Assembly (NCBI GenBank): GCA_018364455.1
Contig: JAGZLW010000050.1
Coordinates: 1-13,343 of the forward strand
Length of the DNA: 13,343 nt
Direction of reading: 5' to 3'
Origin: Streptococcus mitis
GTDB taxonomy: Bacteria > Bacillota > Bacilli > Lactobacillales > Streptococcaceae
Of this stretch, positions 6,561 through 13,317 are shown piece by piece. The position numbers and the translations under genes were made by a program. The notes beneath the pieces are model-generated. The model searched no databases. It worked only from the letters and a program-made list of their open reading frames with translations, and was not told the DNA's origin. The first letter of the stretch is position 1. The number at the start of each line of letters is the position of its first letter.

Positions 6561-7469
6561 ATGAGAATTCAACAATTACATTATATTATCAAAATCGTCG
6601 AAACTGGCTCCATGAATGAGGCAGCCAAACAGCTCTTTATCACTCAGCCTAGCCTTTCCAATGCTGTGAGAGATTTGGAAAATGAAATGGGTATTGAAAT
6701 CTTTATCCGCAATCCCAAGGGTATCACCTTGACCCGTGATGGCATGGAGTTCCTCTCCTATGCCCGTCAGGTTGTCGAGCAGACCCAGCTTCTGGAAGAA
6801 CGCTATAAAAATCCTGTTGCCCACCGCGAACTCTTTAGCGTTTCCTCCCAGCACTATGCCTTTGTAGTCAACGCTTTTGTCTCTCTGCTCAAGAAAAGCG
6901 ATATGGAAAAATACGAGCTCTTCCTTCGTGAAACGCGGACTTGGGAGATTATCGATGACGTCAAGAACTTCCGTAGTGAGGTCGGTGTCCTCTTTTTGAA
7001 CAGCTACAACCGTGATGTTTTAACCAAGATGCTGGATGACAATCACCTGCTGGCTCACCATCTCTTCACAGCGCAACCGCATATCTTTGTCAGCAAGACC
7101 AATCCTCTGGCAAAAAAAGACAAGGTGAAACTGTCTGATTTGGAAAACTTCCCTTATCTGAGTTATGACCAAGGGACGCACAACTCCTTCTATTTTTCAG
7201 AAGAGATTCTTTCTCAAGAGCACCACAAGAAATCCATTGTGGTCAGCGACCGTGCTACCCTCTTTAATCTCTTGATTGGTTTGGATGGTTATACTATTGC
7301 GACGGGGATTTTGAACAGCAACCTCAACGGAGACAATATCGTTTCTATCCCACTGGATATTGATGACCCAATTGAGCTGGTCTATATCCAGCATGAGAAA
7401 ACCAGCCTATCCAAGATGGGCGAACGCTTTATCGACTATCTACTAGAAGAAGTTCAATTTGATAGTTGA
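6561..7469 (+). CDS. LysR-type transcriptional regulator, MtaR/CpsY/CmhR-like
   Basis: The 302-aa protein has the usual LysR length. An N-terminal winged helix-turn-helix (helix region about 17-40, SMNEAAKQLFITQPSLSNAV) is followed by a linker helix and a two-lobe effector-binding domain. It closely resembles the streptococcal regulator called CpsY or MtaR and, in pneumococcus, CmhR, linked by published work to methionine/cysteine uptake and synthesis. That functional name is from memory, so no symbol is assigned. The open frame extends upstream to 6423 but the added residues are unlike LysR N-termini, and MRIQQLHYI is the family start. It is divergent from yqgQ, as is common for LysR genes, although the targets of this one are probably elsewhere. 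Its terminator lies at 7480-7524. Confidence 0.92.
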   Translation: MRIQQLHYIIKIVETGSMNEAAKQLFITQPSLSNAVRDLENEMGIEIFIRNPKGITLTRDGMEFLSYARQVVEQTQLLEERYKNPVAHRELFSVSSQHYAFVVNAFVSLLKKSDMEKYELFLRETRTWEIIDDVKNFRSEVGVLFLNSYNRDVLTKMLDDNHLLAHHLFTAQPHIFVSKTNPLAKKDKVKLSDLENFPYLSYDQGTHNSFYFSEEILSQEHHKKSIVVSDRATLFNLLIGLDGYTIATGILNSNLNGDNIVSIPLDIDDPIELVYIQHEKTSLSKMGERFIDYLLEEVQFDS

Positions 7470-7479
7470 GAAATGATAA

Positions 7480-7524
7480 GAACCAATATGTAGGCTAGCA
7501 ACAACCTGCACATTGGTTCTTTTT
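7480..7524. terminator. Terminator between convergent LysR and dehydrogenase genes
   Basis: Long arms at 7480-7494 (GAACCAATATGTAGG) and 7505-7519 (CCTGCACATTGGTTC) pair over 15 positions around a 10-nt loop. In plus-strand RNA there is one mismatch and one G-U pair. Five T follow on the plus side. The reverse direction pairs equally well, so this also probably ends the miaA operon, whose last stop codon lies at 7523-7525. Confidence 0.85.
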
Positions 7525-8278
7525 ACTTATAATTAAAAGTCTCCCCTGCCAACTTATCAGCTAGCTTGGGAAAGAGGGTATAAAATTTGTGGGCCAAGTT
7601 CAACAAGACTGGGAGATTGAGTTCTCGTTTGTTTTTCCCTATAATCTTGACAATCTTTTTAGCCACTTCATCTGGCTCTAGCAGGAAGCGGTCAACCGAT
7701 TTAAGATAGGTTCCATCTGGGTCGGCCTGGTCAAAAAATCCTGTACGGATTGGTCCTGGATTGACCGTCGTTACGTAAACACCATGAGGCATGAGTTCGA
7801 GACGCAGAGCATTTGAAAAACCAATGGCCGCAAACTTGGTAGCAGAGTAGAGACTAGACTTACCAGTAGAGATCAAACCTGCCATGCTAACAATATTGAT
7901 GATATGGCCTTTTCGACTTTCCTTCATTCGAGCCGCAAGGCGACGAGACAGATTCATTAGGGCAAAGGTATTGACCTCGAACATCTGATGAATATCTTTA
8001 TCGGAAATCTGGTCAAATTCCTCAAAGATCCCGTAACCAGCATTGTTTATCAAGACATCAATCTTGCCATAGCGGAAATAGAGATCTGCTACCAGAGTTT
8101 CTAAGGCTGAATCATCGGTAATATCGATTTCAATCCATTCTGCATGGGGATGGTTTCCGTAGAGTTGGGCTAATTTTTCCTTATTTCTACCAAGCAAGAT
8201 GAGTTGGTCATTTTGCAAGAGTTTGACCATTTCTTGAGCTAGACCACCACTAGCTCCTGTAATGAGAATAGTAGGCAT
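7523..8278 (-). CDS. Short-chain dehydrogenase/reductase, substrate unknown
   Basis: A classical SDR of 251 aa. The nucleotide-binding motif TGASGGLA lies at 7-14 and NNAG at 78-81. Catalytic residues are Ser131, Tyr144 and Lys148 in the YSATK signature (144-148), with PGPIRT following. After the SDR core the C-terminus (about 205-251) is basic and helical. The TGASGGLA start and an Arg at 31 after the second strand suggest NADP(H) preference, which is inference. It is the last gene of the miaA-hflX-rnz operon, starting 20 bp after rnz with AAAGGATAAG as ribosome site. The substrate cannot be told from sequence; its position after tRNA and ribosome genes gives no metabolic clue. Confidence 0.9.
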   Translation of the reverse strand: MPTILITGASGGLAQEMVKLLQNDQLILLGRNKEKLAQLYGNHPHAEWIEIDITDDSALETLVADLYFRYGKIDVLINNAGYGIFEEFDQISDKDIHQMFEVNTFALMNLSRRLAARMKESRKGHIINIVSMAGLISTGKSSLYSATKFAAIGFSNALRLELMPHGVYVTTVNPGPIRTGFFDQADPDGTYLKSVDRFLLEPDEVAKKIVKIIGKNKRELNLPVLLNLAHKFYTLFPKLADKLAGETFNYK

Positions 8279-8298
8279 ACTTATCCTTTCCCAATCTT

Positions 8299-9228
8299 TT
8301 AGATTTCCACCTCTTCCAAGTCTTTGACCACATGGACATTTTCAAAGACACTAGCAGCATCTTTTTTGAGCTTGCTGATATCTTTCGAAAGGAAACGAGC
8401 GCTGATATGGTTGAGCAAGAGGCGTTTGGCTCCTGCTTCTACCGCAACCTGCGCAGCCTGCATATTGGTTGAGTGACCATGATTACGAGCAATCTTCTCA
8501 TCACCCTTGCCATAAGTAGACTCATGGACAAGAACATCCGCATTGACTCCAAGACGCACACTAGCATCTGTTTTTCGAGTATCACCCAAAATAGTAATAA
8601 TCTTACCAGGTCGTGGTGCTGAGATATAGTCTGCTGCCTTGATTTCAGTACCGTCTTCGAGAACAACGTCCTGACCGTTTTTAATTTTTCCAAAAAGTGG
8701 GCCAAATGGGACACCAGCAGCCTTAAGTTTTTCAGCATCCAGAGTTCCTTCCAAGTCCTTTTGAATGACACGATAGCCAACGCAGAAAATAGTGTGGTCC
8801 AGCTCCTCTGCATACACAGTGAATTTATCGGTCTCAAGGATTTTTCCTAGAGAATCTTGGTCAAACTCATGAAAATGAATTCGGTAAGGCAGACGAGAAC
8901 CTGACACACGAAGACTAGTTAAGACAAATGACTTGATACCTTGCGGTCCATAGATTTCCAAATCCGTCTGCTCTTCATTGGCCTGAAAGGCACGACTAGA
9001 AAGGAAACCTGGCAAGCCAAAAATGTGGTCTCCATGCAGGTGAGTGATAAAAATTTTGCTGACCTTACGTGGTCGAATTGTGGTTTCCAGAATGCGATTT
9101 TGCGTACCTTCTCCACAGTCAAAGAGCCAGACTTCGTTAATCTCGTCCAAGAGTTTCAAGGCGAGACTGGAGACATTGCGGGCTTTAGAGGGCTGACCAG
9201 CCCCCGTTCCTAAAAATTGAATATCCAT
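8299..9228 (-). CDS. rnz: Ribonuclease Z, tRNA 3'-processing endonuclease
   Basis: RNase Z cuts tRNA precursors after the discriminator base to remove the 3' trailer. The 309-aa metallo-beta-lactamase fold protein has the full metal-ligand set: HLHGDH (63-68), DH at 144-145, the aspartate of GDTR (215-218), and the histidine of NHIS (273-276). HESTYG (235-240) and NHGHST (249-254) are also family motifs. The flexible exosite arm that grips tRNA is visible around 175-195 (GPLFGKIKNGQDV). It starts 14 bp after the 207-aa unknown gene, with only a weak AGAAAG ribosome site. Nothing is missing. Confidence 0.96.
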   Translation of the reverse strand: MDIQFLGTGAGQPSKARNVSSLALKLLDEINEVWLFDCGEGTQNRILETTIRPRKVSKIFITHLHGDHIFGLPGFLSSRAFQANEEQTDLEIYGPQGIKSFVLTSLRVSGSRLPYRIHFHEFDQDSLGKILETDKFTVYAEELDHTIFCVGYRVIQKDLEGTLDAEKLKAAGVPFGPLFGKIKNGQDVVLEDGTEIKAADYISAPRPGKIITILGDTRKTDASVRLGVNADVLVHESTYGKGDEKIARNHGHSTNMQAAQVAVEAGAKRLLLNHISARFLSKDISKLKKDAASVFENVHVVKDLEEVEI

Positions 9229-9242
9229 TCGATACTTTCTAA

Positions 9243-9866
9243 TTAATCAATATATAACATGGCTGTGCGGTTTTCCGATCGGAAATAGCGCTTGCCAGAA
9301 AAAGCAGTAGCTTCTTGCAGTAAATCCTCTTGACTATAACCTTTTAGACGCTTACGACCGTCAGCCAAGCTTTCCAAATCAGTCAAAGCTGTGAGATTTT
9401 CCACGTTCACAACTTCCTCATCCCCGACAGCTTTCAGATAAATTTTACCTGACTCTTCAAAGACTAATTGATGGGGGAAAATTTGCGCAATTTCAAAAAG
9501 CAAGTCATCCGAAATCTTCTCCTCATTTTCAGAGAAAATCCGACCAAGGTCGTCACTTTCATAGCAAAAACCAAAAGATTTGCCAGATAGATTAAGACGA
9601 ATAAAGGGCTTGTTTTCTATGCTGAAACTTGGTCCAACATTGTAAAGATTCAGTTCTTGACTGAGTTCCGCAAAATAATCCGTCGCAGCTTGAGGACTCT
9701 TTTTCTGGTAGAGTTCTGCAAAGTAAGCATTGACCACGCTGGGCGGAGGAGTGATCAGTGCCAACTGCTCTTGCTCTGTTCTACCAGCTAGAAGTTGATC
9801 CAGATAGACCTTATCCAGACTTGTATAGCCCCCATATTTTAGAGCCAAGGTTTTAATATCAGTCAT
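9243..9866 (-). CDS. Conserved protein of unknown function, within the hflX-rnz operon
   Basis: I do not recognise a characterised family. The 207-aa protein has no signal peptide, membrane helix or nucleotide-binding motif. It begins MTDIKTLALKYGGYTSLDKV, has a PPPSVVNAYF segment (40-49), then a helical part to about 75. A middle part with alternating strands (FIRLNLSGKSFGFCYESDD, 88-106) follows, and a charged C-terminus ending TAMLYID. The composition suggests a soluble alpha/beta protein. Its ATG overlaps the hflX stop by 8 bases (ATGACTGA), with GAGGAA inside the hflX end as ribosome site, so it is coupled to hflX. The position is, as I recall, kept in other streptococci, where it is listed as hypothetical. 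A role in tRNA or ribosome metabolism is only guilt by association. Confidence 0.85.
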   Translation of the reverse strand: MTDIKTLALKYGGYTSLDKVYLDQLLAGRTEQEQLALITPPPSVVNAYFAELYQKKSPQAATDYFAELSQELNLYNVGPSFSIENKPFIRLNLSGKSFGFCYESDDLGRIFSENEEKISDDLLFEIAQIFPHQLVFEESGKIYLKAVGDEEVVNVENLTALTDLESLADGRKRLKGYSQEDLLQEATAFSGKRYFRSENRTAMLYID

Positions 9867-11097
9867 AAAATTCCTCTAACCTCCATTTATTTTTCTCGGA
9901 AATGTAGCCTGTAATTACTTCGCCGTCCTCCTGATAATCGCGTTCTTCAAGAATCGCAACACTTTCTAAATCATGAATCTTATAGGACTTTGAAAAAGGC
10001 ACGCGCAGGGTAAAAGATTCAAAAATATCCTTGATTTTCTCTAAAAACAAAGCCTGCAAATTCTCACGACTATCCTCAGACTTGGCAGAAATGAGGGCAT
10101 AAGGCGTTTGGGTAGGCGTGAAATCCTCCACCAAATCCGCTTTATTATAAAGGGTCAGACGAGGAATATCTTCCATGTCCAGATCTTTCATGATGGACAG
10201 AACTGTTTTTTCATGCTCTTCGTGGTAAGGATTGCTGGCATCGATAACATGAACCAGAAGGTCTACATGCTTGCTTTCTTCCAAGGTCGACTTGAAACTG
10301 GATACCAACTCTGTCGGCAAATCTTGGATAAAGCCAACTGTATCTGTCAAAGTTACTTGAAGATTGCCTCCCAGATGGATACTCTTAGTCGTCGCGTCCA
10401 GAGTCGCAAATAATTCATCTGCTTCATACTGGGTCTTGCTGGTCAAGGTGTTCATGATGGTTGACTTCCCAGCATTGGTATAACCAATCAAACCAATCTT
10501 AAAGGTGCTAGGCTCCAAACGTTTTTCTCTGACAGTCGCCCGATTTTTCTCAACCACCTTGAGCTGGCGCTCGATATCCGTGATTTGATTGCGAACACTA
10601 CGACGGTTCAATTCCAGCTGGCTTTCACCAGGACCACGAGAACCAATCCCCCCTGCCTGACGGCTGAGCATAATCCCCTGACCAACCAAGCGAGGCAAGA
10701 GATATTTGAGCTGGGCTAAATGGACTTGGAGTTTTCCTTCATGGCTTCGAGCCCGCATGGCAAAGATATCTAAAATCAACTGCATACGGTCAATGACCTT
10801 GACACCCAGAACTTCTTCTAGATTGACATTTTGTCGCGGAGTCAAACGGTTATTGACAATGACAGTTGTAATCTCTTCTGCATCCACCATGAGGGCTATT
10901 TCTTCCAACTTACCAGAGCCGACGAAGGTCTTGGAATCATACTTTTCACGTTTTTGTCTATAACTATCTACAACGACTGCTCCAGCTGTCTTGGCTAGAC
11001 TGGCCAATTCTTCCATAGAGAGGTCAAAATTGTCCATGCCTTGCAATTCCACACCAATGAGCAGGACTCGCTCCTCTTTTTTCTCCGTATCAATCAT
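9859..11097 (-). CDS. hflX: HflX, ribosome-splitting GTPase
   Basis: HflX binds the 50S subunit and splits stalled or stressed 70S ribosomes in a GTP-dependent way. The 412-aa protein has the N-terminal HflX domain (with FVGSGKLEEI, 58-67), the glycine-rich linker SRGPGESQLE (153-162), a helical hairpin, and the G domain: GYTNAGKS (205-212), DTVGF (252-256), NKAD (318-321) and SAKS (337-340). A short C-terminal domain follows. The start overlaps the miaA stop by 8 bases (ATGATTGA), with GAGGAG inside the miaA end as ribosome site. In enterobacteria miaA and hflX flank hfq; here the two are directly joined with no hfq between. Confidence 0.96.
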   Translation of the reverse strand: MIDTEKKEERVLLIGVELQGMDNFDLSMEELASLAKTAGAVVVDSYRQKREKYDSKTFVGSGKLEEIALMVDAEEITTVIVNNRLTPRQNVNLEEVLGVKVIDRMQLILDIFAMRARSHEGKLQVHLAQLKYLLPRLVGQGIMLSRQAGGIGSRGPGESQLELNRRSVRNQITDIERQLKVVEKNRATVREKRLEPSTFKIGLIGYTNAGKSTIMNTLTSKTQYEADELFATLDATTKSIHLGGNLQVTLTDTVGFIQDLPTELVSSFKSTLEESKHVDLLVHVIDASNPYHEEHEKTVLSIMKDLDMEDIPRLTLYNKADLVEDFTPTQTPYALISAKSEDSRENLQALFLEKIKDIFESFTLRVPFSKSYKIHDLESVAILEERDYQEDGEVITGYISEKNKWRLEEFYD

Positions 11098-11974
11098 CTA
11101 AAAACTCCTCTATCTGGCTAAAAATACGGGCTTGTAAACCAGACTTTCCGATCTGATAAAAGGTGACCTGCATGCGATTACGGAACCAGGTCAGCTGACG
11201 CTTGGCAAAACGACGAGTAGCCTGCTTGAGACTCTCTCTAGCTTCCTCCAAACTCTGCTCTCCACGGAAATAAGGAAAGAGTTCCTTGTAGCCAATGCCC
11301 TTAGCAGCCTGCACATCTGGATAATGGTCAAAGAGCCACTTGGCTTCGTCTAGAAGTCCCGCTTCAAACATCAGGTCCACTCGGTTATTGATACGCTCAT
11401 ATAATTGGCTGCGCTCATCATCCAAGCAGATAATCAATGGTTCATACAAGGTCTCTTGATTTTCCAAATCCTGACCAAAATGGGCAATTTCCAAGGCACG
11501 CATCGCACGACGACGATTAAACTGAGGAATTTCAAGGCCTACTTGCTCCACCAGATGAGCTAATTCCTCATCTGTATAAGGCTCCAAGCTAGCCCGATAG
11601 GCCAAAATTTCCTCATGGGGAGTCTCCCCACCTAGGTGGTAGCCTTCAAGCAAGCTCTGGATATAAAGCCCAGTCCCACCGGCTATAATGGCTAGCTTGC
11701 CACGGCTGTGAATATCCTCAATAGCCATCTTAGCTTCTGAAACAAAATCAAAAGCCGAGTAAGACTCGGTTACCTCTCTAACATCGATTAAATGATGAGG
11801 AACAGCTGCCTGCTCTTCTGGACTAGCCTTGGCCGTCCCAATATCAAGTCCTCGATAGACTTGCTGGCTATCTCCACTAACCACTTCGCCATTAAAACGC
11901 TTGGCCACTTCAATGGCAAGGGCTGTTTTTCCAACAGCAGTCGGTCCAACAATCACAATTATTTTTGTTTTCAT
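11090..11974 (-). CDS. miaA: MiaA, tRNA dimethylallyltransferase
   Basis: MiaA puts a dimethylallyl group from DMAPP on N6 of A37 in tRNAs that read codons starting with U. With the start at 11974 it is 294 aa, normal for Firmicutes. Visible motifs are P-loop GPTAVGKT (10-17), SGDSQQVY (33-40, with the general-base Asp35), DIGTAK (44-49), GGTGLY (99-104), and a basic C-terminal half with QLTWFRNR. An open frame extends to 12025, but AAGGA sits 6 bases before the 11974 ATG, the upstream residues are unlike MiaA, and MKTKIIVIVG is the expected start. It is the first gene of a five-gene operon with an extended -10 promoter about 40 bp upstream. Confidence 0.95.
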   Translation of the reverse strand: MKTKIIVIVGPTAVGKTALAIEVAKRFNGEVVSGDSQQVYRGLDIGTAKASPEEQAAVPHHLIDVREVTESYSAFDFVSEAKMAIEDIHSRGKLAIIAGGTGLYIQSLLEGYHLGGETPHEEILAYRASLEPYTDEELAHLVEQVGLEIPQFNRRRAMRALEIAHFGQDLENQETLYEPLIICLDDERSQLYERINNRVDLMFEAGLLDEAKWLFDHYPDVQAAKGIGYKELFPYFRGEQSLEEARESLKQATRRFAKRQLTWFRNRMQVTFYQIGKSGLQARIFSQIEEFLDD

Positions 11975-11983
11975 CTTTTTTCC

Positions 11984-12012
11984 TTGAAAAATTCCCATTT
12001 TTTCGTTACTAT
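11984..12012 (+). promoter_or_regulatory. Candidate promoter for the DUF3042 gene
   Basis: TTGAAA (11984-11989), exactly 17 nt, then TACTAT (12007-12012). The predicted start near 12019 gives a leader of about 76 nt. A second candidate is TTGAAG (12053-12058), 18 nt, TATAAA (12077-12082), but its -10 overlaps the strong ribosome site and would leave it out of the mRNA, so I prefer the first. Confidence 0.45.
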
Positions 12013-12013
12013 T

Positions 12014-12024
12014 ATTATAACACA
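12014..12024 (-). promoter_or_regulatory. Extended -10 promoter of the miaA operon
   Basis: The minus strand reads TGTGT followed by a consensus TATAAT, a complete TNTGN extension. The -35 (TTTTCT, 12037-12042) is weak. The predicted start near 12007 gives a 33-nt leader with AAGGA. The -10 lies one base from the proposed -10 of the opposing DUF3042 promoter, so the two cannot be occupied together. Confidence 0.75.
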
Positions 12025-12030
12025 AAAAGG

Positions 12031-12069
12031 TCAGTCAGAAAAATGTGACCTCTTGAAGAGGCTGACTGA
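12031..12069 (+). promoter_or_regulatory. Nested inverted repeat in the DUF3042 leader
   Basis: Outer arms TCAGTCAG (12031-12038) and CTGACTGA (12062-12069) are perfect 8-bp complements. Between them, directly against the right arm, is the palindrome CCTCTTGAAGAGG (12049-12061), so inner hairpin and outer stem could stack, leaving a 10-nt bulge (12039-12048). It ends 10 bases before the ribosome site at 12080-12087. No T run follows, so it is not a terminator. The left arm also overlaps the weak -35 of miaA. It could be an RNA element or a protein operator. Confidence 0.5.
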
Positions 12070-12094
12070 TTGAGAATATAAAGGAGGAAGACTC

Positions 12095-12265
12095 ATGGCT
12101 AAAGGATTCGCTAAAGGTCTTGTAACAGGTGTCGCAGGAACTGTCGCTGCACTTGCAGGCGCGGTATACGCATTTAAAAAGAAAGTAATCGAACCAGAAG
12201 AGCAAAAAGCAGCTTTCATCGAAGAAAACCGTAAAAAAGCAGCTCGCCGTCGCGTATCACGTTAA
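12095..12265 (+). CDS. DUF3042 family small protein (56 aa)
   Basis: The reading frame begins with a strong ribosome site AAAGGAGG (12080-12087) placed 7 bases before the ATG. The product starts MAKGFAKGLVTGVAGTVAAL and has one hydrophobic, Ala/Gly-rich segment (about 9-26), then KKKVIEPEEQK and a basic tail ending ARRRVSR. This pattern fits the DUF3042 family of lactic acid bacteria, whose function is not known to me. The first part could be a membrane helix or a signal-anchor-like segment; the Gly/Ala content is also typical of small membrane-associated proteins. Codon choice (GGT, CGT, GAA, AAA, GTA) and the near-ideal ribosome site suggest strong expression. It stands alone, divergent from miaA, with its own terminator at 12271-12306. 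Confidence 0.85.
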   Translation: MAKGFAKGLVTGVAGTVAALAGAVYAFKKKVIEPEEQKAAFIEENRKKAARRRVSR

Positions 12266-12270
12266 GAAAC

Positions 12271-12306
12271 AAAAGAAGTTCGGATTTATTTCTCAACTTC
12301 TTTTTT
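12271..12306. terminator. Terminator after the DUF3042 gene
   Basis: Perfect arms AAAAGAAGTT (12271-12280) and AACTTCTTTT (12295-12304) with a 14-nt loop, followed by more T on the plus strand (six T at 12301-12306). It starts five bases after the stop codon. The A-rich left arm gives T on the other strand, so it may also stop thyA transcripts that have crossed the BOX element. Confidence 0.8.
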
Positions 12307-12315
12307 CTATTCTTT

Positions 12316-12480
12316 TATACTCAATGAAAATCAAAGAGCAACTAGGAAGCTAGTCGCAGGTTGCTCAAAGCACTGCTTTGAGGTTGTGGATAGAACTGAT
12401 GAAGTCAGCTCAATACATGGTTTTGAGGTTGTTGATGAAGCGACGCTGACGTGGTTTGAAGAGATTTTCGAAGAGTATTA
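12316..12480 (-). repeat. BOX repeat element, boxA-boxB-boxC type, rearranged
   Basis: The ends TATACTCAATG (left) and GAAGAGTATTA (right) match boxC and boxA termini of the BOX elements of pneumococcus and its relatives. Read on the minus strand: a boxA of about 40 recognisable bases (TCTTCGAAAATCTCTTCAAA, ACCACGTCAGCG), then a short boxB-like piece (12409-12436), one full boxB (about 12364-12408, with the perfect hairpin CTCAAAGCA/TGCTTTGAG at 12364-12382), then boxC (12316-12363). The element is about 165 bp. Its right end supplies the thyA stop codon. The identification is from memory of the BOX consensus. This element fills most of the gap between the DUF3042 terminator and thyA. Confidence 0.88.
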
Positions 12481-13317
12481 AATAGCTAGGTCAAACTTCA
12501 ACTGTGGCTTAACAGGGTCATAATCCACCAACTCAAAATCTTCTGCTTTGATATCAAAGAAATTGGTCCCATCTGGAACATTCAAGACCAAACGTGGTTG
12601 GCAGTTTGACGACTCCCGACGAAGCAATTCCTCTGCTTGTTCAAATTGATTGTCATAGATATGGAGGTTGTTGATGAAGTAGAAGAACTTCCCGACCTTC
12701 CAGCCGAAATGCTTGGCAATCATCATTTGAAGAGCCACATACTGCATAGCATTGATGTGATGAGCCACCAACATATCATTAGAACGCTGGGTCAAGGTCG
12801 CATCTAGATAGATGTCCCCATCTACTCGACGGACATCAAACATGGTTTGAAAGGCACAAGGAAGAAGGCCATCTGTTTCCTCAAAAGCTTGATAATCCCA
12901 AAGTGAGATGATATTGCGACGGTTCCAAGGATTGGCTTCTAACTGTTTGAGGATTTTATTGATAATGTCATGCTTCTTAACCACAGCCCCATAACGCTCG
13001 CCAATTGTCCCTGTGTCTCCCACTTCCCAATCATTCCAATAGTGGACATTGTACTTGTCATTAAGAACTTCTAGACTATTAGACTGGTCTTGATAAATCC
13101 AGAGTACTTCCTTGATAGCTGATTTGATAGCAATTGGACGCAAGGTCGTGATTGGAAATTCGCCCTTAGACAAATCATACTCCGCAAAAGCACCTGTGAC
13201 GTACTTGGAGTTAGCCACTGTTCCGTCCTTATACTTGGGACGAGCCTGTTCTGAAAAGACACCTTCATTGAGAATTCGCTCAATATTTTCTTTAAAAATC
13301 TTATCTGCTTTTGTCAT
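12478..13317 (-). CDS. thyA: Thymidylate synthase ThyA
   Basis: ThyA methylates dUMP to dTMP using methylenetetrahydrofolate as carbon donor and reductant. The 279-aa protein has the nucleophile in LLPCAFQ (Cys154), the phosphate-binding TQRSND (176-181), the upstream SLWDYQ segment, and the NNLHIYDNQ segment that contacts the dUMP base. The C-terminus ends FDLAI, so the family's closing tail is intact. The LPCAF and HHIN variants differ from E. coli (LPPCH, VPFN) but I recall them in streptococci. The ATG at 13317 has GAGGAG 7 bases upstream (13325-13330). The stop codon TAA is formed where the BOX element begins, so the insertion left the protein length intact. The promoter lies outside the window. 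Confidence 0.96.
   Translation of the reverse strand: MTKADKIFKENIERILNEGVFSEQARPKYKDGTVANSKYVTGAFAEYDLSKGEFPITTLRPIAIKSAIKEVLWIYQDQSNSLEVLNDKYNVHYWNDWEVGDTGTIGERYGAVVKKHDIINKILKQLEANPWNRRNIISLWDYQAFEETDGLLPCAFQTMFDVRRVDGDIYLDATLTQRSNDMLVAHHINAMQYVALQMMIAKHFGWKVGKFFYFINNLHIYDNQFEQAEELLRRESSNCQPRLVLNVPDGTNFFDIKAEDFELVDYDPVKPQLKFDLAI

Noticed and set aside
11975..12025. Longer miaA start at 12025
   Set aside because: It lies upstream of the predicted transcript start, lacks a ribosome site and adds residues foreign to MiaA.
12031..12219. 62-aa minus-strand open frame opposite the DUF3042 gene
   Set aside because: It is antisense to a plus-strand gene with a near-perfect ribosome site and a recognisable family product.
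12316..12480. CRISPR array or small RNA gene at the repeat-rich stretch
   Set aside because: There are no regularly spaced direct repeats with unique spacers; the boxA-boxB-boxC order explains the repeats.
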